NCBI GenBank assembly: GCA_963848475.1
Contig: CAWKDW010000020.1
Location: 1 to 64,000 of the forward strand
Length of the DNA: 64,000 bases
Source: Solirubrobacter sp963848475
GTDB taxonomy: Bacteria > Actinomycetota > Thermoleophilia > Solirubrobacterales > Solirubrobacteraceae
Reading direction: 5' to 3'
Shown piece by piece: positions 19,321-26,653 of the stretch. A program made the position numbers and the translations under genes. The notes beneath the pieces were generated by a model. The model searched no databases. It had not been told where the DNA came from and saw only the letters and a list, made by a program, of their open reading frames with translations. Each line of letters begins with the position of its first letter. Within the stretch, counting starts at the first letter, position 1.

Positions 19321-20410
19321 CTAGAGCTCCTCGTCGGCGACGACGGCCAGTGACGAGGCCTTCTGGTACTCGGTCACCCGGCCCTCGAAGAAGTTCTGTT
19401 CCTTGCGCACGTCCATCAGCTCGGCGAGCCAGGGCAGCGGGTTCTCCAGCGCGACGTCGCGCAGCGGCTCGAGGCCGACCGAGATCAGCCGGCGGTCGGC
19501 GACGTAGTCGATGTAGGTCGAGAAGTCCTCGGCCGAGAGGCCGACGCCCTCGACCGGCAGGCAGTCGGCGATGAAGGCCTGCTCGAGCGGCACCGCCTCG
19601 GCGCATCAGCGCGCGCAGCTCGTCGCGGAAGGCCGGCGTCCAGATCCCCGGGTTCTCGGCCACGAGCTCCAGCAGCAGCCGGCGGAAGAGCTCGATGTGG
19701 TTGGACTCGTCCCGCAGCGTGTAGCGGAACATCGTCCCGATCCCGGGCAGCTTGCCCTGCCGGTAGAGCGACAGGATCATCCCGAACAGGCCGTAGAACT
19801 GCGTCCCCTCCATGCATTGCCCGTAGACGAAGATGTTGCGCGCGAACAGCCGCAGCGCCTCCGGGTCGGTCATGTCCAGATCGCGCCGCAGGGCGTGCGA
19901 GACGTCCGTGACGAAGCGGTTCTTGGCGACGATCGTCGGTATGTCCTCGAACATCGCCTCGCACTCGTGCGGGTCGATCCCGAGCGACGAGATCATGTAC
20001 AGCAGCGAGTCGGCGTGGATGTTCTCCTCGTGCGCGTGGCGGCCGAGCACGAGCTTGAGCTCGGACGCCGTCACCAGCTCGCGCACGACGCCGATCACGT
20101 TGTCGCCGACGATCCCTTCCGCGGCCGAGAAGTAGCCGATGCCCATGCGCACGATCCAGCGGTCGATCTCGCTCAGGGCACGCGCGTCGCGCCACTGCTC
20201 GATGTCCTTGCCCATCTGGACGTCCTCAGGCTCCCAGTGGTTGGCCTTCATCGTCCGGTAGAGCTCGTAGGCCCAGCCGTAGCGCAGCGGCAGCAGGTTG
20301 AAGCTCAGCGTCTCGCGCCCGCCGACGACGCGCTTGGCGGCCAGCGCCGCCTCAGCCTTCGCCTTGTCGAGGACGAAGCTGCGCGATCCGATCGTGTACG
20401 TGGTCTGCAA
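19321..20410 (-). CDS. nrdB: class I ribonucleotide reductase, beta (radical) subunit, subclass Ic-like
   Basis: The dimetal radical-generating subunit. The start is TTG at 20410, placed 6 bases after a perfect AGGAGG; it gives MQTTYTIGSRSFVLDKAKA. Metal ligands are visible as E98 (FSAAEGIVGDNV), E129 and H132 (HEENIHADSLLYM), E201 (QCMEGTQFYG), and E235 and H238 (RDESNHIELF). The position of the radical tyrosine, seven residues after E129, is Leu136; a tyrosine sits two residues later (Y138). The first ligand is Glu, not the usual Asp. Both features match the Chlamydia-type Mn/Fe subclass Ic pattern rather than a tyrosyl-radical enzyme. One slip near 19600 breaks the frame. Expression is expected to be shut off by B12 through the upstream riboswitch. 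Confidence 0.9.
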
Positions 20411-20414
20411 GGTG

Positions 20415-20442
20415 GGCCTCCTGACGGTCGGTGGAGGAGGCC
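20415..20442 (-). promoter_or_regulatory. Shine-Dalgarno-sequestering hairpin of nrdB
   Basis: On the transcript, GGCCTCCT pairs perfectly with AGGAGGCC (8 bp, 12-base loop). The 3' arm contains the AGGAGG ribosome site that lies 6 bases before the TTG start of nrdB. This is the expected expression platform of a translation-controlling riboswitch: ligand binding upstream would favour the hairpin and block initiation. Confidence 0.7.
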
Positions 20443-20487
20443 TCGAAGCGCACACGGCACTCGCGTCGGCTGTCCTTTACCGAGGAC

Positions 20488-20606
20488 GTTCCAACGGGCG
20501 TGAAGCAGTCGACCGGACTCGTCCCCGAAGGGCATCACCGTTGCGGTACAGCGCCGGAATCACACCGGACTTCGCTGACATCCACGCCGTTCTTGAGCTT
20601 CGGAAC
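20488..20606 (-). ncRNA. cobalamin (B12) riboswitch upstream of nrdBA
   Basis: The minus strand carries the conserved cobalamin aptamer core GTGATTCCGGCGCTG followed by TACCGCAACGGTGA (20535-20573). Closing helices can be traced: P1 GTTCC (20606-20602) with GGAAC (20492-20488), P2 GGCGTG (20588-20583) with CACGCC (20502-20497), and a small GCCC-TTCG-GGG hairpin. The B12-box-like strand GAGTCCGGTCGACTGCTTCA precedes P2'. It lies about 80 bases before the nrdB start. In Streptomyces a B12 riboswitch represses the class Ia nrdABS operon when B12 is available and class II NrdJ can work; the same logic fits here because nrdJ is at 61381-64000. Confidence 0.85.
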
Positions 20607-20676
20607 CTACGACGCAAGTCGGACGGATCGAGGCGCCGCCCGGGCGCGGGTGGCGCGTTCGCGCTCAATGATCTGA

Positions 20677-20721
20677 CGAGTGCTCACTTTCACAACCACC
20701 GGTTGTGAAAGTGAGCACTCG
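20677..20721. repeat. 45-bp near-perfect inverted repeat between nrdB and globin gene
   Basis: Two 21-base arms, beginning CGAGTGCTCACTTTC and ending GTGAAAGTGAGCACTCG, are perfectly complementary around a 3-base spacer (20698-20700). It lies about 70 bp upstream of the riboswitch and about 100 bp before the globin ATG, where the divergent promoters should be. It may be a dimer-of-dimers operator or a hairpin. It does not resemble the NrdR box. The rest of the gap (20443-20487, 20607-20676, 20722-20821) shows nothing recognised. Confidence 0.75.
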
Positions 20722-20821
20722 ATTGGCAACAGGAAGCGGCGGCGGATTCCTGTCGGTTACCGCCAACCGGCGGACGGTTCGCCCCATCTCGCTCGGCGTC
20801 GACGTCGAGGAAGCTCTCGGC

Positions 20822-21244
20822 ATGGACCTTGACGCGCTTGAAACCAGCTTCGACCTCGTGGCGCCCCGCGGCGAGGAACTGATGGAGATCTTCTACGTGC
20901 GGCTGTTCGCCGTCGCTCCTTCCGTCCAGCCGCTGTTCGCCGGCTCGGACATCAAGCGCCAGCAGGCGATGCTGCTCTCGGCGCTGGTCCTGCTGCGCAA
21001 GTCGCTGCGTGACCTCGACCGCGTCGTCCCGACGCTGCGCAACCTCGGCGCCCGCCACGTCGCCTACGGAGCGGTGCCGGAGCACTACCCGGTCGTCGGC
21101 GAGGTGCTGATCGGCGCGATGGCCACGGTCGCCGGCGAGGCCTGGGAGCCGCGCTACGCGGAGGCCTGGGGCGAGGCGTTCGGCGTCGTCGCCGGAGCGA
21201 TGCTCGAGGGCGCCGCCGAGGTGCAGCTCGCCGTCGCGGCCTGA
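20822..21244 (+). CDS. single-domain bacterial globin (flavohemoglobin-like heme domain)
   Basis: A 140-residue globin. MDLDALETSFDLVAPRGEEL is the A-helix start, IFYVRLFAVAPSVQPLFAG the C/CD region, IKRQQAMLLSALVLL the E-helix with Gln at the distal site, and LGARHVAYGAVPEHYPVVGE the F helix with the proximal heme histidine and the VPEHY motif of the Vitreoscilla/flavohemoglobin group. No FAD or NAD domain follows. The role is probably oxygen or nitric-oxide binding in the cytoplasm. ATG at 20822 is chosen because a GAGGA ribosome site precedes it and the fold starts there; the frame is open further upstream. It is divergent from nrdBA. Confidence 0.85.
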   Translation: MDLDALETSFDLVAPRGEELMEIFYVRLFAVAPSVQPLFAGSDIKRQQAMLLSALVLLRKSLRDLDRVVPTLRNLGARHVAYGAVPEHYPVVGEVLIGAMATVAGEAWEPRYAEAWGEAFGVVAGAMLEGAAEVQLAVAA

Positions 21245-21290
21245 GTTTTCGCGCACAAGGTGCGCGCGACGGTAAGGTCGCGCCACCGCC

Positions 21291-22802
21291 ATGCTCGCAC
21301 CGTTGCCGCCAAGTGCGTCGCGCCTCCTTCGCGTCGAGCATGCGGTCGCCGAGGCACTGCTCGAGTTCGACACGCCGGACATGGCGTTCCCGCGGCTGCT
21401 GGCCGCGGTCGGCGAGGGCCTGGGCTGGCATTACGGCGGTGTCTGGCTGCCGCTTGCGGGCGGGTCGCTGAAGTGCGTCGCGACCTGGTCGGCGGGCGGT
21501 CCGCCGCTGGAGCGCTTCGCCGCGGCGTCGCGCGCGCTGGCGCTGATCCCGGGCGAAGGGCTGCCGGGGAGGGTGCAGGCGCGTGGGCGGCCGGCGTGGA
21601 TCGCGGACGTGACGACCGACCCGAACTTCCCGCGCGCCACGGCGGCTTCGGAGGCGGGCCTGCACGCGGCGTTCGCGATCCCGCTCACCGGCACCGGCGG
21701 CGCGATGGAGTTCCTCACGATCCAGACGCGCGAGCCCGACGAGGATCTGATGGCCACGCTCGCGAGCCTCGGCCGGCTGGTCGGCCAGTTCGTCGTGCAC
21801 CGCCGCGCCGAGGCGGCCGTCCACGAGAGCGAGGCGCGCAAGCGGGCGATGCTCGACGCGGCGCTCGACGCCGTCATCACGATCGACGCCGAGGGCGGGA
21901 TCGTCGAGGTCAACGCGGCTGTCGAGGATGTCTTCGGGCACCCGCCGGAGACGCTCGTCGGGCGCGAGATGGCCGAAGCGCTGGTCCCGAGCTCGCTCCG
22001 TGACCGCCACCGCGAAGGCCTCGCCCGCCGCCGCGGCACGCTGATCGGCCGCCGCGTCGAGATCACCGCACTGCACGCGGACGGGCGCGAATTCCCCGTC
22101 GAACTGACGATCACTCGCATCGACGTCCCAGGACCCCCCATGTACACCGGCTACGTCCGCGACATCACCGACCGGCTCGAGCGCGAGCAAGAGCTGCGCG
22201 ACTCCCGCGCGCGCATCGTCGCCGCCGCCGACGAGGCCCGCCGCCGGATCGAGCGCGACCTGCACGACGGCGCCCAGAGCCGCCTGCTCGCCGTCGGCCT
22301 GGACCTGAAGGTCATCCAGGCCGGCCTGGACCCCGCGGCCGCCGAACGGCTCGACCGCGCGCGCGAGGAGCTCAGGCTCGCCACCGACGAGCTGCGCGAG
22401 CTCGCCCGCGGCATCCATCCGACGGTGCTGACCCAGCTCGGGCTCGTACCGGCGCTGCGGACGCTCGCGCGCCGCGCCCCGCTGCCCGTCGGCCTGGAGT
22501 ACTCGACCGAGGAGCGCTGCCCGGCGCCCGTCGAGGCCGCCGCGTACTTCCTCGCCGCCGAGGCGCTGACCAACGTCGTCCGCTACGCGGAGGCGACGCG
22601 CGCCGATGTGCGCGTGGACGTCGAGGACGGCGTGCTGCGCGTCGTCATCGCCGATGACGGCCGAGGCGGCGCCGAGGCGGCGTCCGGCTCCGGCCTGCGC
22701 GGGATGGCCGACCGCCTCGCCGCGCTCGACGGCACGCTGGAGATCGCGAGCCCACAAGGCGGCGGGACGATCGTGCGAGGGGTGATCCCATGCGGGTCGT
22801 GA
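21291..22802 (+). CDS. sensor histidine kinase, GAF-PAS-HisKA_3-HATPase (NarL type)
   Basis: A soluble 503-residue kinase. Residues about 15-165 form a GAF domain (GLGWHYGGVWLPLAGG, EGLPGRVQARGRPAWIADV). Residues about 185-300 form a PAS domain (ALDAVITIDAEGGIVEVNAA, ending YVRDITDR). The dimerisation domain carries the phospho-histidine in RRIERDLHDGAQSRLLA, and the ATPase domain has AEALTNVVRYAEA (N box) and VVIADDGRGGAE with SGSGLRGMADRLAAL. It has no membrane segment, so it senses a cytoplasmic signal. The gene overlaps the response regulator by 13 bp. The ligand is unknown. Confidence 0.9.
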   Translation: MLAPLPPSASRLLRVEHAVAEALLEFDTPDMAFPRLLAAVGEGLGWHYGGVWLPLAGGSLKCVATWSAGGPPLERFAAASRALALIPGEGLPGRVQARGRPAWIADVTTDPNFPRATAASEAGLHAAFAIPLTGTGGAMEFLTIQTREPDEDLMATLASLGRLVGQFVVHRRAEAAVHESEARKRAMLDAALDAVITIDAEGGIVEVNAAVEDVFGHPPETLVGREMAEALVPSSLRDRHREGLARRRGTLIGRRVEITALHADGREFPVELTITRIDVPGPPMYTGYVRDITDRLEREQELRDSRARIVAAADEARRRIERDLHDGAQSRLLAVGLDLKVIQAGLDPAAAERLDRAREELRLATDELRELARGIHPTVLTQLGLVPALRTLARRAPLPVGLEYSTEERCPAPVEAAAYFLAAEALTNVVRYAEATRADVRVDVEDGVLRVVIADDGRGGAEAASGSGLRGMADRLAALDGTLEIASPQGGGTIVRGVIPCGS

Positions 22803-23434
22803 TCGGCGAGGACTCACTGCTGCTGCGCGAGGGCATCGCGCGCGTGCTCGAGGCGGCCGGGATGGACGTCGTCGCCCTCGCCGGCGACTTCGACGGACTC
22901 CTGGGCGCGGTCGAGGCCGAGCGCCCCGACGTCGCGGTCGTCGACATCCGGATGCCGCCGACCCACACCGACGAGGGCCTGCGCGCCGCCCGCCGGATCA
23001 AGGCCGAGCTCCCCGACACCGGCGTCCTCGTGCTCTCGCAGTACCTCGACGAGGACTATGTCTTCGCGCTGCTCGGCGACGGCGCCCAGGGCCTCGGCTA
23101 CCTGCTCAAGGACCGCATCACCGACGGCGACAGCTTCGTCGACGGCGTCCGCCGCGTCGCGGCCGGCGAGGCTGCCCTGGACCCGGAGGTCGTCGCCCAC
23201 CTGATCGGCAGCAAGAAGACCGGCGGCCCGCTCGACGAGCTCACCGAGCGCGAGCGCACCGTCCTCGGCGAGATGGCCGAGGGCCGCTCCAACCAGGCCA
23301 TCGCCTCCCGGCTGTTTCTCTCCGACCGAGCGGTTGAGCGCCATGTCACGGCGATCTTCTCGAAGCTGGCTCTGACCGCGACGCCGGAGAACCACCGCCG
23401 CGTCCAGGCCGTCCTCACCTACCTGCGCGCCTGA
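22790..23434 (+). CDS. NarL/LuxR-family response regulator
   Basis: A 214-residue partner of the preceding kinase. The receiver domain starts MRVVIGEDSLLLREGIARV (acidic Glu-Asp pair), the phospho-acceptor aspartate is in VAVVDIRMPPTHTDEGLRAA, and the lysine is in GYLLKDRITD. The C-terminal LuxR helix-turn-helix reads LTERERTVLGEMAEGRSNQA and LSDRAVERHVTAIFSKLAL. The 13-bp overlap with the kinase gene indicates coupling. Targets are not known; the divergent nrd/globin region lies about 1.5 kb away. Confidence 0.92.
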   Translation: MRVVIGEDSLLLREGIARVLEAAGMDVVALAGDFDGLLGAVEAERPDVAVVDIRMPPTHTDEGLRAARRIKAELPDTGVLVLSQYLDEDYVFALLGDGAQGLGYLLKDRITDGDSFVDGVRRVAAGEAALDPEVVAHLIGSKKTGGPLDELTERERTVLGEMAEGRSNQAIASRLFLSDRAVERHVTAIFSKLALTATPENHRRVQAVLTYLRA

Positions 23435-23455
23435 GCGGAGCTGTATGGTCGAGCC

Positions 23456-25300
23456 GTGAGCGGTGAGCTCGATCGCGAAGCCCCGGTCCAGGCGCCGGCC
23501 GTCGGCCCGGCCACCCTCGACCCCGCTCCCGCCGCGTTCGCGGGGAACGTCGGCGTGGTGCTCGCGCTGCAGCGCAACGCCGGCAACCAGGCCGTGTCCA
23601 GGATGCTCAGCACGCGTCGCCCGACCATCGCGCGGCTGGTCCAGGACCGGCCGGCGACCCATCCCGTGCTGCGGCGCCAAACGGCGATGGTGCGGACCGC
23701 GCAGGCGGCCGAGGTCGAGCTGCTGCAGCGGCGGCTCAACGAGGACGGGGCGACGCCGGCGCTCAACGTCGACGGGATCTTCGGGCCGCTGACGCACGAC
23801 GCCACGGTCGCGTTCCAGGGGCGGCACGGGCTCGACGCCAACGGCGTGGTCGGGATCCGGACCTGGGGCGTGATCGACGAGCTCGAGCGCCAGGGGATCG
23901 CCGGGCCGCAGTCGACGGTGCTCGACCAGACGACGCCGGTGACGCAGACGCAGCACGACGACGTCGAGGCGATCCTGCATCCCGGCCATGCCGGCGGCGT
24001 GGCCGGGCCGGCGATGACCGGTACGGGCGTCGGCGGCGAGTACGAGACGAGGGTGCTGGCGGCGCTCGACGCGCTCGCCGCCGAGATGCTCGCGCGGCCG
24101 GTCGCCACGCCGGCCGTCGACATGAACCACGCCAACCGCGTCTCCGACGTCGCGCAGCGCGAGGTCGAGGCGTTCTTCGGCTCGTCGATCACGCTGGCGA
24201 GCCGCAAGCCGACCGGCGACTGGCATCCCGGCAGCTCGCGGATGGGCCTGGCCGACGCGAGCACACGCCCGATGGACGCCGGCGACGTGCTCGGCTGGAC
24301 CGAGTACTTCATGGACAACGGCAGCTACGCGCCGGGCCAGATCGCGGCGACGCTGCACTTCGACAGCACCCGCGCGGACCCGGACCGGCTGGAGCACGAC
24401 CGCGTCCGCGACCTCTGGCTGACGACCCACGACGGCACCGCCAAGGCCACGCAGATGGCGCGCAACTGGCCCGCGGAGGCGAGCACCGGCACGGTTTTCC
24501 TGCAGCTCCGCGATCCCGCCTACCAGAGCCGGGTGGGCATGTGGAGTCTGTTCGGGACGCTCGTCCACGAGTTCCTGCACATCGTCACCCACCCCAACTA
24601 CGGCGACGCCGCGGACGCGATCGGCGGCGGCGCGCGCGACATCCTGATCGAAGGCATGGACGACCATATGCGCGCGCAGGTCTGGCCCGGCGTGCGTGCA
24701 CGGGCGGCCGGGGACATCCCGCTGCGCACGACGGTCGAAGGCCCGTTCTTCAGCGCGACGGCCGACCCCGCCGACTACGCCGCGGGTGGCACGATCGACA
24801 CCGCGATCCTCGGTCACCACTACGACTCGATGGCCGGCGCCGACGCGATCGCCGCCAAGGTCGGCGAGGCCAACGCCCGCGCCGCGTTCTTCATGGGCCA
24901 CGTCGAGGCGCTCGGTCTCGGCACCGGCAGCGCGAGCGAGCAGCCGCTGACGGGCATCGCGTCGTGGACTCCGGGTGGCGGGGGCGCGCCCGACACCTAC
25001 GTGGTTCCGCCCGCAGGCGAGACGGTCCAGCAGATCCGCGACCGTACGGGCAGCACACAGATCACGGACGCCGGCGGCGTCGCGCAGGCCGATCCGGCGC
25101 ACAGCTTCTCCGGCGGCACCGTCCTGACGATCCCGGGCCTGCGCTGGCACACCGGCATCGACGGCGATACCCGCGGCCAGGTCGCCAACCAGCACGGCGT
25201 GACGCAGCCGCAGCTCGAGCTCGCCAACGGGCTGCCCGCCGCGCCGCCGACGACCGCCGTCGGCCCGGGCACGCTCCTGATGATCCCGGTGCACCCGTGA
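23456..25300 (+). CDS. zinc metallopeptidase with peptidoglycan-binding domain and LRN-type N-terminal tag
   Basis: A 614-residue protein. The N-terminus contains VLALQRNAGNQAVSRML, the 'LQRxAGNxAV' element typical of proteins carrying DUF4157-like domains and of cargo of contractile injection systems. Residues about 85-140 form a PG_binding_1 domain (LLQRRLNEDGATPALNVDGI, FGPLTHDATVAFQGRHGLDA). The zinc site is LVHEFLHIVTHPNYGDA (HExxH plus a later His) at about 24565-24605. The C-terminal part (AGETVQQIRDRTGSTQITDA) resembles a LysM-like segment. No signal peptide is visible. It overlaps the next gene (GTGA). It may be a cell-wall-directed toxin or injected effector; no injection machinery is in this window. 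Confidence 0.7.
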   Translation: MSGELDREAPVQAPAVGPATLDPAPAAFAGNVGVVLALQRNAGNQAVSRMLSTRRPTIARLVQDRPATHPVLRRQTAMVRTAQAAEVELLQRRLNEDGATPALNVDGIFGPLTHDATVAFQGRHGLDANGVVGIRTWGVIDELERQGIAGPQSTVLDQTTPVTQTQHDDVEAILHPGHAGGVAGPAMTGTGVGGEYETRVLAALDALAAEMLARPVATPAVDMNHANRVSDVAQREVEAFFGSSITLASRKPTGDWHPGSSRMGLADASTRPMDAGDVLGWTEYFMDNGSYAPGQIAATLHFDSTRADPDRLEHDRVRDLWLTTHDGTAKATQMARNWPAEASTGTVFLQLRDPAYQSRVGMWSLFGTLVHEFLHIVTHPNYGDAADAIGGGARDILIEGMDDHMRAQVWPGVRARAAGDIPLRTTVEGPFFSATADPADYAAGGTIDTAILGHHYDSMAGADAIAAKVGEANARAAFFMGHVEALGLGTGSASEQPLTGIASWTPGGGGAPDTYVVPPAGETVQQIRDRTGSTQITDAGGVAQADPAHSFSGGTVLTIPGLRWHTGIDGDTRGQVANQHGVTQPQLELANGLPAAPPTTAVGPGTLLMIPVHP

Positions 25301-25779
25301 GCTGGGGCGAGCTCGCGCGGGCGGGGCACTGGACCGAGTGGCCCGGCCTGCCCGAGGCGCTGACCGCCCGGGCGCTCGACGAGGAGCTCGACCTCGGGAC
25401 CGGCCCCCGCACGAGCACGCTGCTGGGCCGTCGCCGCCGCGACGTCGTCAAGACCGCCAAGGGCCGCTACTGGCTGGACGGCAACGAGGTGGTTCTCGTC
25501 GAGCTCGTCGATCCGGCGACCGACCGGCCCGTCTCCGAGCTGCTCGACGCGCTCGGCCCGCCGGAGCGCGAGGGCGCCGGGCGTCACCTGCGGATCGGCG
25601 CCTCCACGACCGAGTACGTCTACCCGGCCCGCGGGCTCGCCGTGACCGTCGGCCGCAGCTACGACAAGCCCCCGAGCTTCGACCCCTACCTCGCCCAGGT
25701 CATGCTCTTCGCCCCGACCGATCTGCGCACGTTCATCCTCGAGCGCGGTGGTGACGACCGCGTCGGCCCGCGCCTGTAA
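25297..25779 (+). CDS. hypothetical 160-aa protein coupled to the metallopeptidase
   Basis: GTG at 25297 overlaps the metallopeptidase stop. The protein begins VSWGELARAGHWTEWPGLPE, has a basic patch LLGRRRRDVVKTAKGRYW, and a beta-rich second half, EYVYPARGLAVTVGRSYDKP and YLAQVMLFAPTDLRTFILE. No family is recognised. The size, lack of signal peptide and strict coupling to a putative toxin-like peptidase would fit an immunity or chaperone protein, but that is inference. A candidate promoter separates it from the gasdermin gene 64 bp downstream. Confidence 0.55.
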   Translation: MSWGELARAGHWTEWPGLPEALTARALDEELDLGTGPRTSTLLGRRRRDVVKTAKGRYWLDGNEVVLVELVDPATDRPVSELLDALGPPEREGAGRHLRIGASTTEYVYPARGLAVTVGRSYDKPPSFDPYLAQVMLFAPTDLRTFILERGGDDRVGPRL

Positions 25780-25785
25780 GGGTGC

Positions 25786-25814
25786 TTGACGACACCCGGC
25801 GCAGCGCGTAGGAA
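25786..25814 (+). promoter_or_regulatory. candidate sigma-70-type promoter of the gasdermin operon
   Basis: TTGACG (25786-25791) and TAGGAA (25809-25814) are separated by 17 bases, close to the actinobacterial housekeeping consensus. It lies between the hypothetical gene stop (25779) and the gasdermin ribosome site (GGGAGG, 25833-25838), so the gasdermin and protease genes may have their own promoter. Confidence 0.4.
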
Positions 25815-25843
25815 CGCCGGAGGCACATTCCAGGGAGGGTTTA

Positions 25844-26644
25844 GTGGGCTGCTCGGATCCGGCTATTACGTACCTGCGTCACTACGGCTACAGCGTTGTC
25901 CGGCTGCCGAAGGCCGATCTGGCGTGCCTGGAGTTGCTGGCCGACGCGGGAGGGCGCGAGCTCGAGCGGTTCGGGCGCCTGGACACGGTGCTGGTAGCCG
26001 GGGGGCAGACCGCGCTCCCGCCCGTCACGGCCGACGTGCAGGCGGCGTCGATCAGCGGTGAGCGCTCGGGTGAGCTGAGCGTCGGCGTCGGCCTGTCCGT
26101 CCTCGGCGGCGTGCTCGCGGCGATGGGCGGCTCCAAGCTCGGGCTCGACGTCTCGTTCAAGCGGGCGACGAGCGTCGTCTTCGAGTTCGCCGACGTGCTC
26201 GAGGATCGGATCGAGCCGGCCAAGCTCGACCAGTATCTCGGCGAGGCGGACCTGGATCCGCGCTCGGTCCAGGCCGAGCGGCTGTTGGAAGCCGACGACC
26301 TGTACGTCACGACCGCGCTCATCAAGAGCCGGAAGTTCACGATCGAGGCCAGCGCGTCGCGCAGCGCGGGAGCGGAGCTCAGCGTCCCGGAGATCCAGCA
26401 GGTCGTCGGCGCGACGGTCAAGGTCTCCGGCGCCACCGAGCAGACCTCGAAGGTCACGTTCGAGGGCGCGGTCCCGCTGGTCTTCGGCTTCAAGGCGGTC
26501 CGTCTGTTCTATGACCGCGGCCGCTACACGGCGTTCAAGCCGCTCGACGCGGGCAAGGGAGCGCTGCGGGCGCTGCCGGAGGTCCGCGACGACGGCACCG
26601 AGGCGCTGCGGACGACGGCGCCGTTCGCCCGCCTCGGCGGCTGA
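25844..26644 (+). CDS. bacterial gasdermin (pore-forming cell-death effector)
   Basis: GTG at 25844 follows GGGAGG and gives a 266-residue protein starting MGCSDPAITYLRHYGYSVVR. Cys3 is at the place where bacterial gasdermins are palmitoylated. The body has the family's run of beta strands and conserved blocks: LPPVTADVQAASISGERSGE, LSVGVGLSVLGGVLAAMGG (a hydrophobic stretch), VVFEFADVLEDRIEPAKLDQ, YVTTALIKSRKFTIEA and VPLVFGFKAVRLFYDRGRYT. A short tail of about 30 residues after FKPLDAGKG would be the auto-inhibitory peptide removed by a protease; it contains several arginines. Described bacterial gasdermins sit next to caspase-like, trypsin-like or CHAT proteases, and here a caspase/CHAT gene starts 9 bp later. 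Cleavage should release a membrane pore and kill the infected cell. I identify it from memory of the family plus context. Confidence 0.82.
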   Translation: MGCSDPAITYLRHYGYSVVRLPKADLACLELLADAGGRELERFGRLDTVLVAGGQTALPPVTADVQAASISGERSGELSVGVGLSVLGGVLAAMGGSKLGLDVSFKRATSVVFEFADVLEDRIEPAKLDQYLGEADLDPRSVQAERLLEADDLYVTTALIKSRKFTIEASASRSAGAELSVPEIQQVVGATVKVSGATEQTSKVTFEGAVPLVFGFKAVRLFYDRGRYTAFKPLDAGKGALRALPEVRDDGTEALRTTAPFARLGG

Positions 26645-26653
26645 CGACTGCGT

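Noticed and set aside
20677..20721. NrdR box for the reductase operon
   Set aside because: The palindrome does not match the ACACWATATATWGTGT form and no paired 16-mers are seen.
20952..22817. 621-codon minus-strand open frame over the globin and kinase genes
   Set aside because: Antisense shadow of intact globin and histidine kinase genes with clear motifs.
22814..25294. 826-codon minus-strand open frame over the response regulator and metallopeptidase
   Set aside because: Antisense shadow; sequence is low-complexity Arg/Val/Asp and the plus-strand frames carry the conserved domains.
23456..25300. Complete contractile injection system locus
   Set aside because: Only a tagged cargo-like peptidase is present; no sheath, tube, baseplate or ATPase gene in the window.
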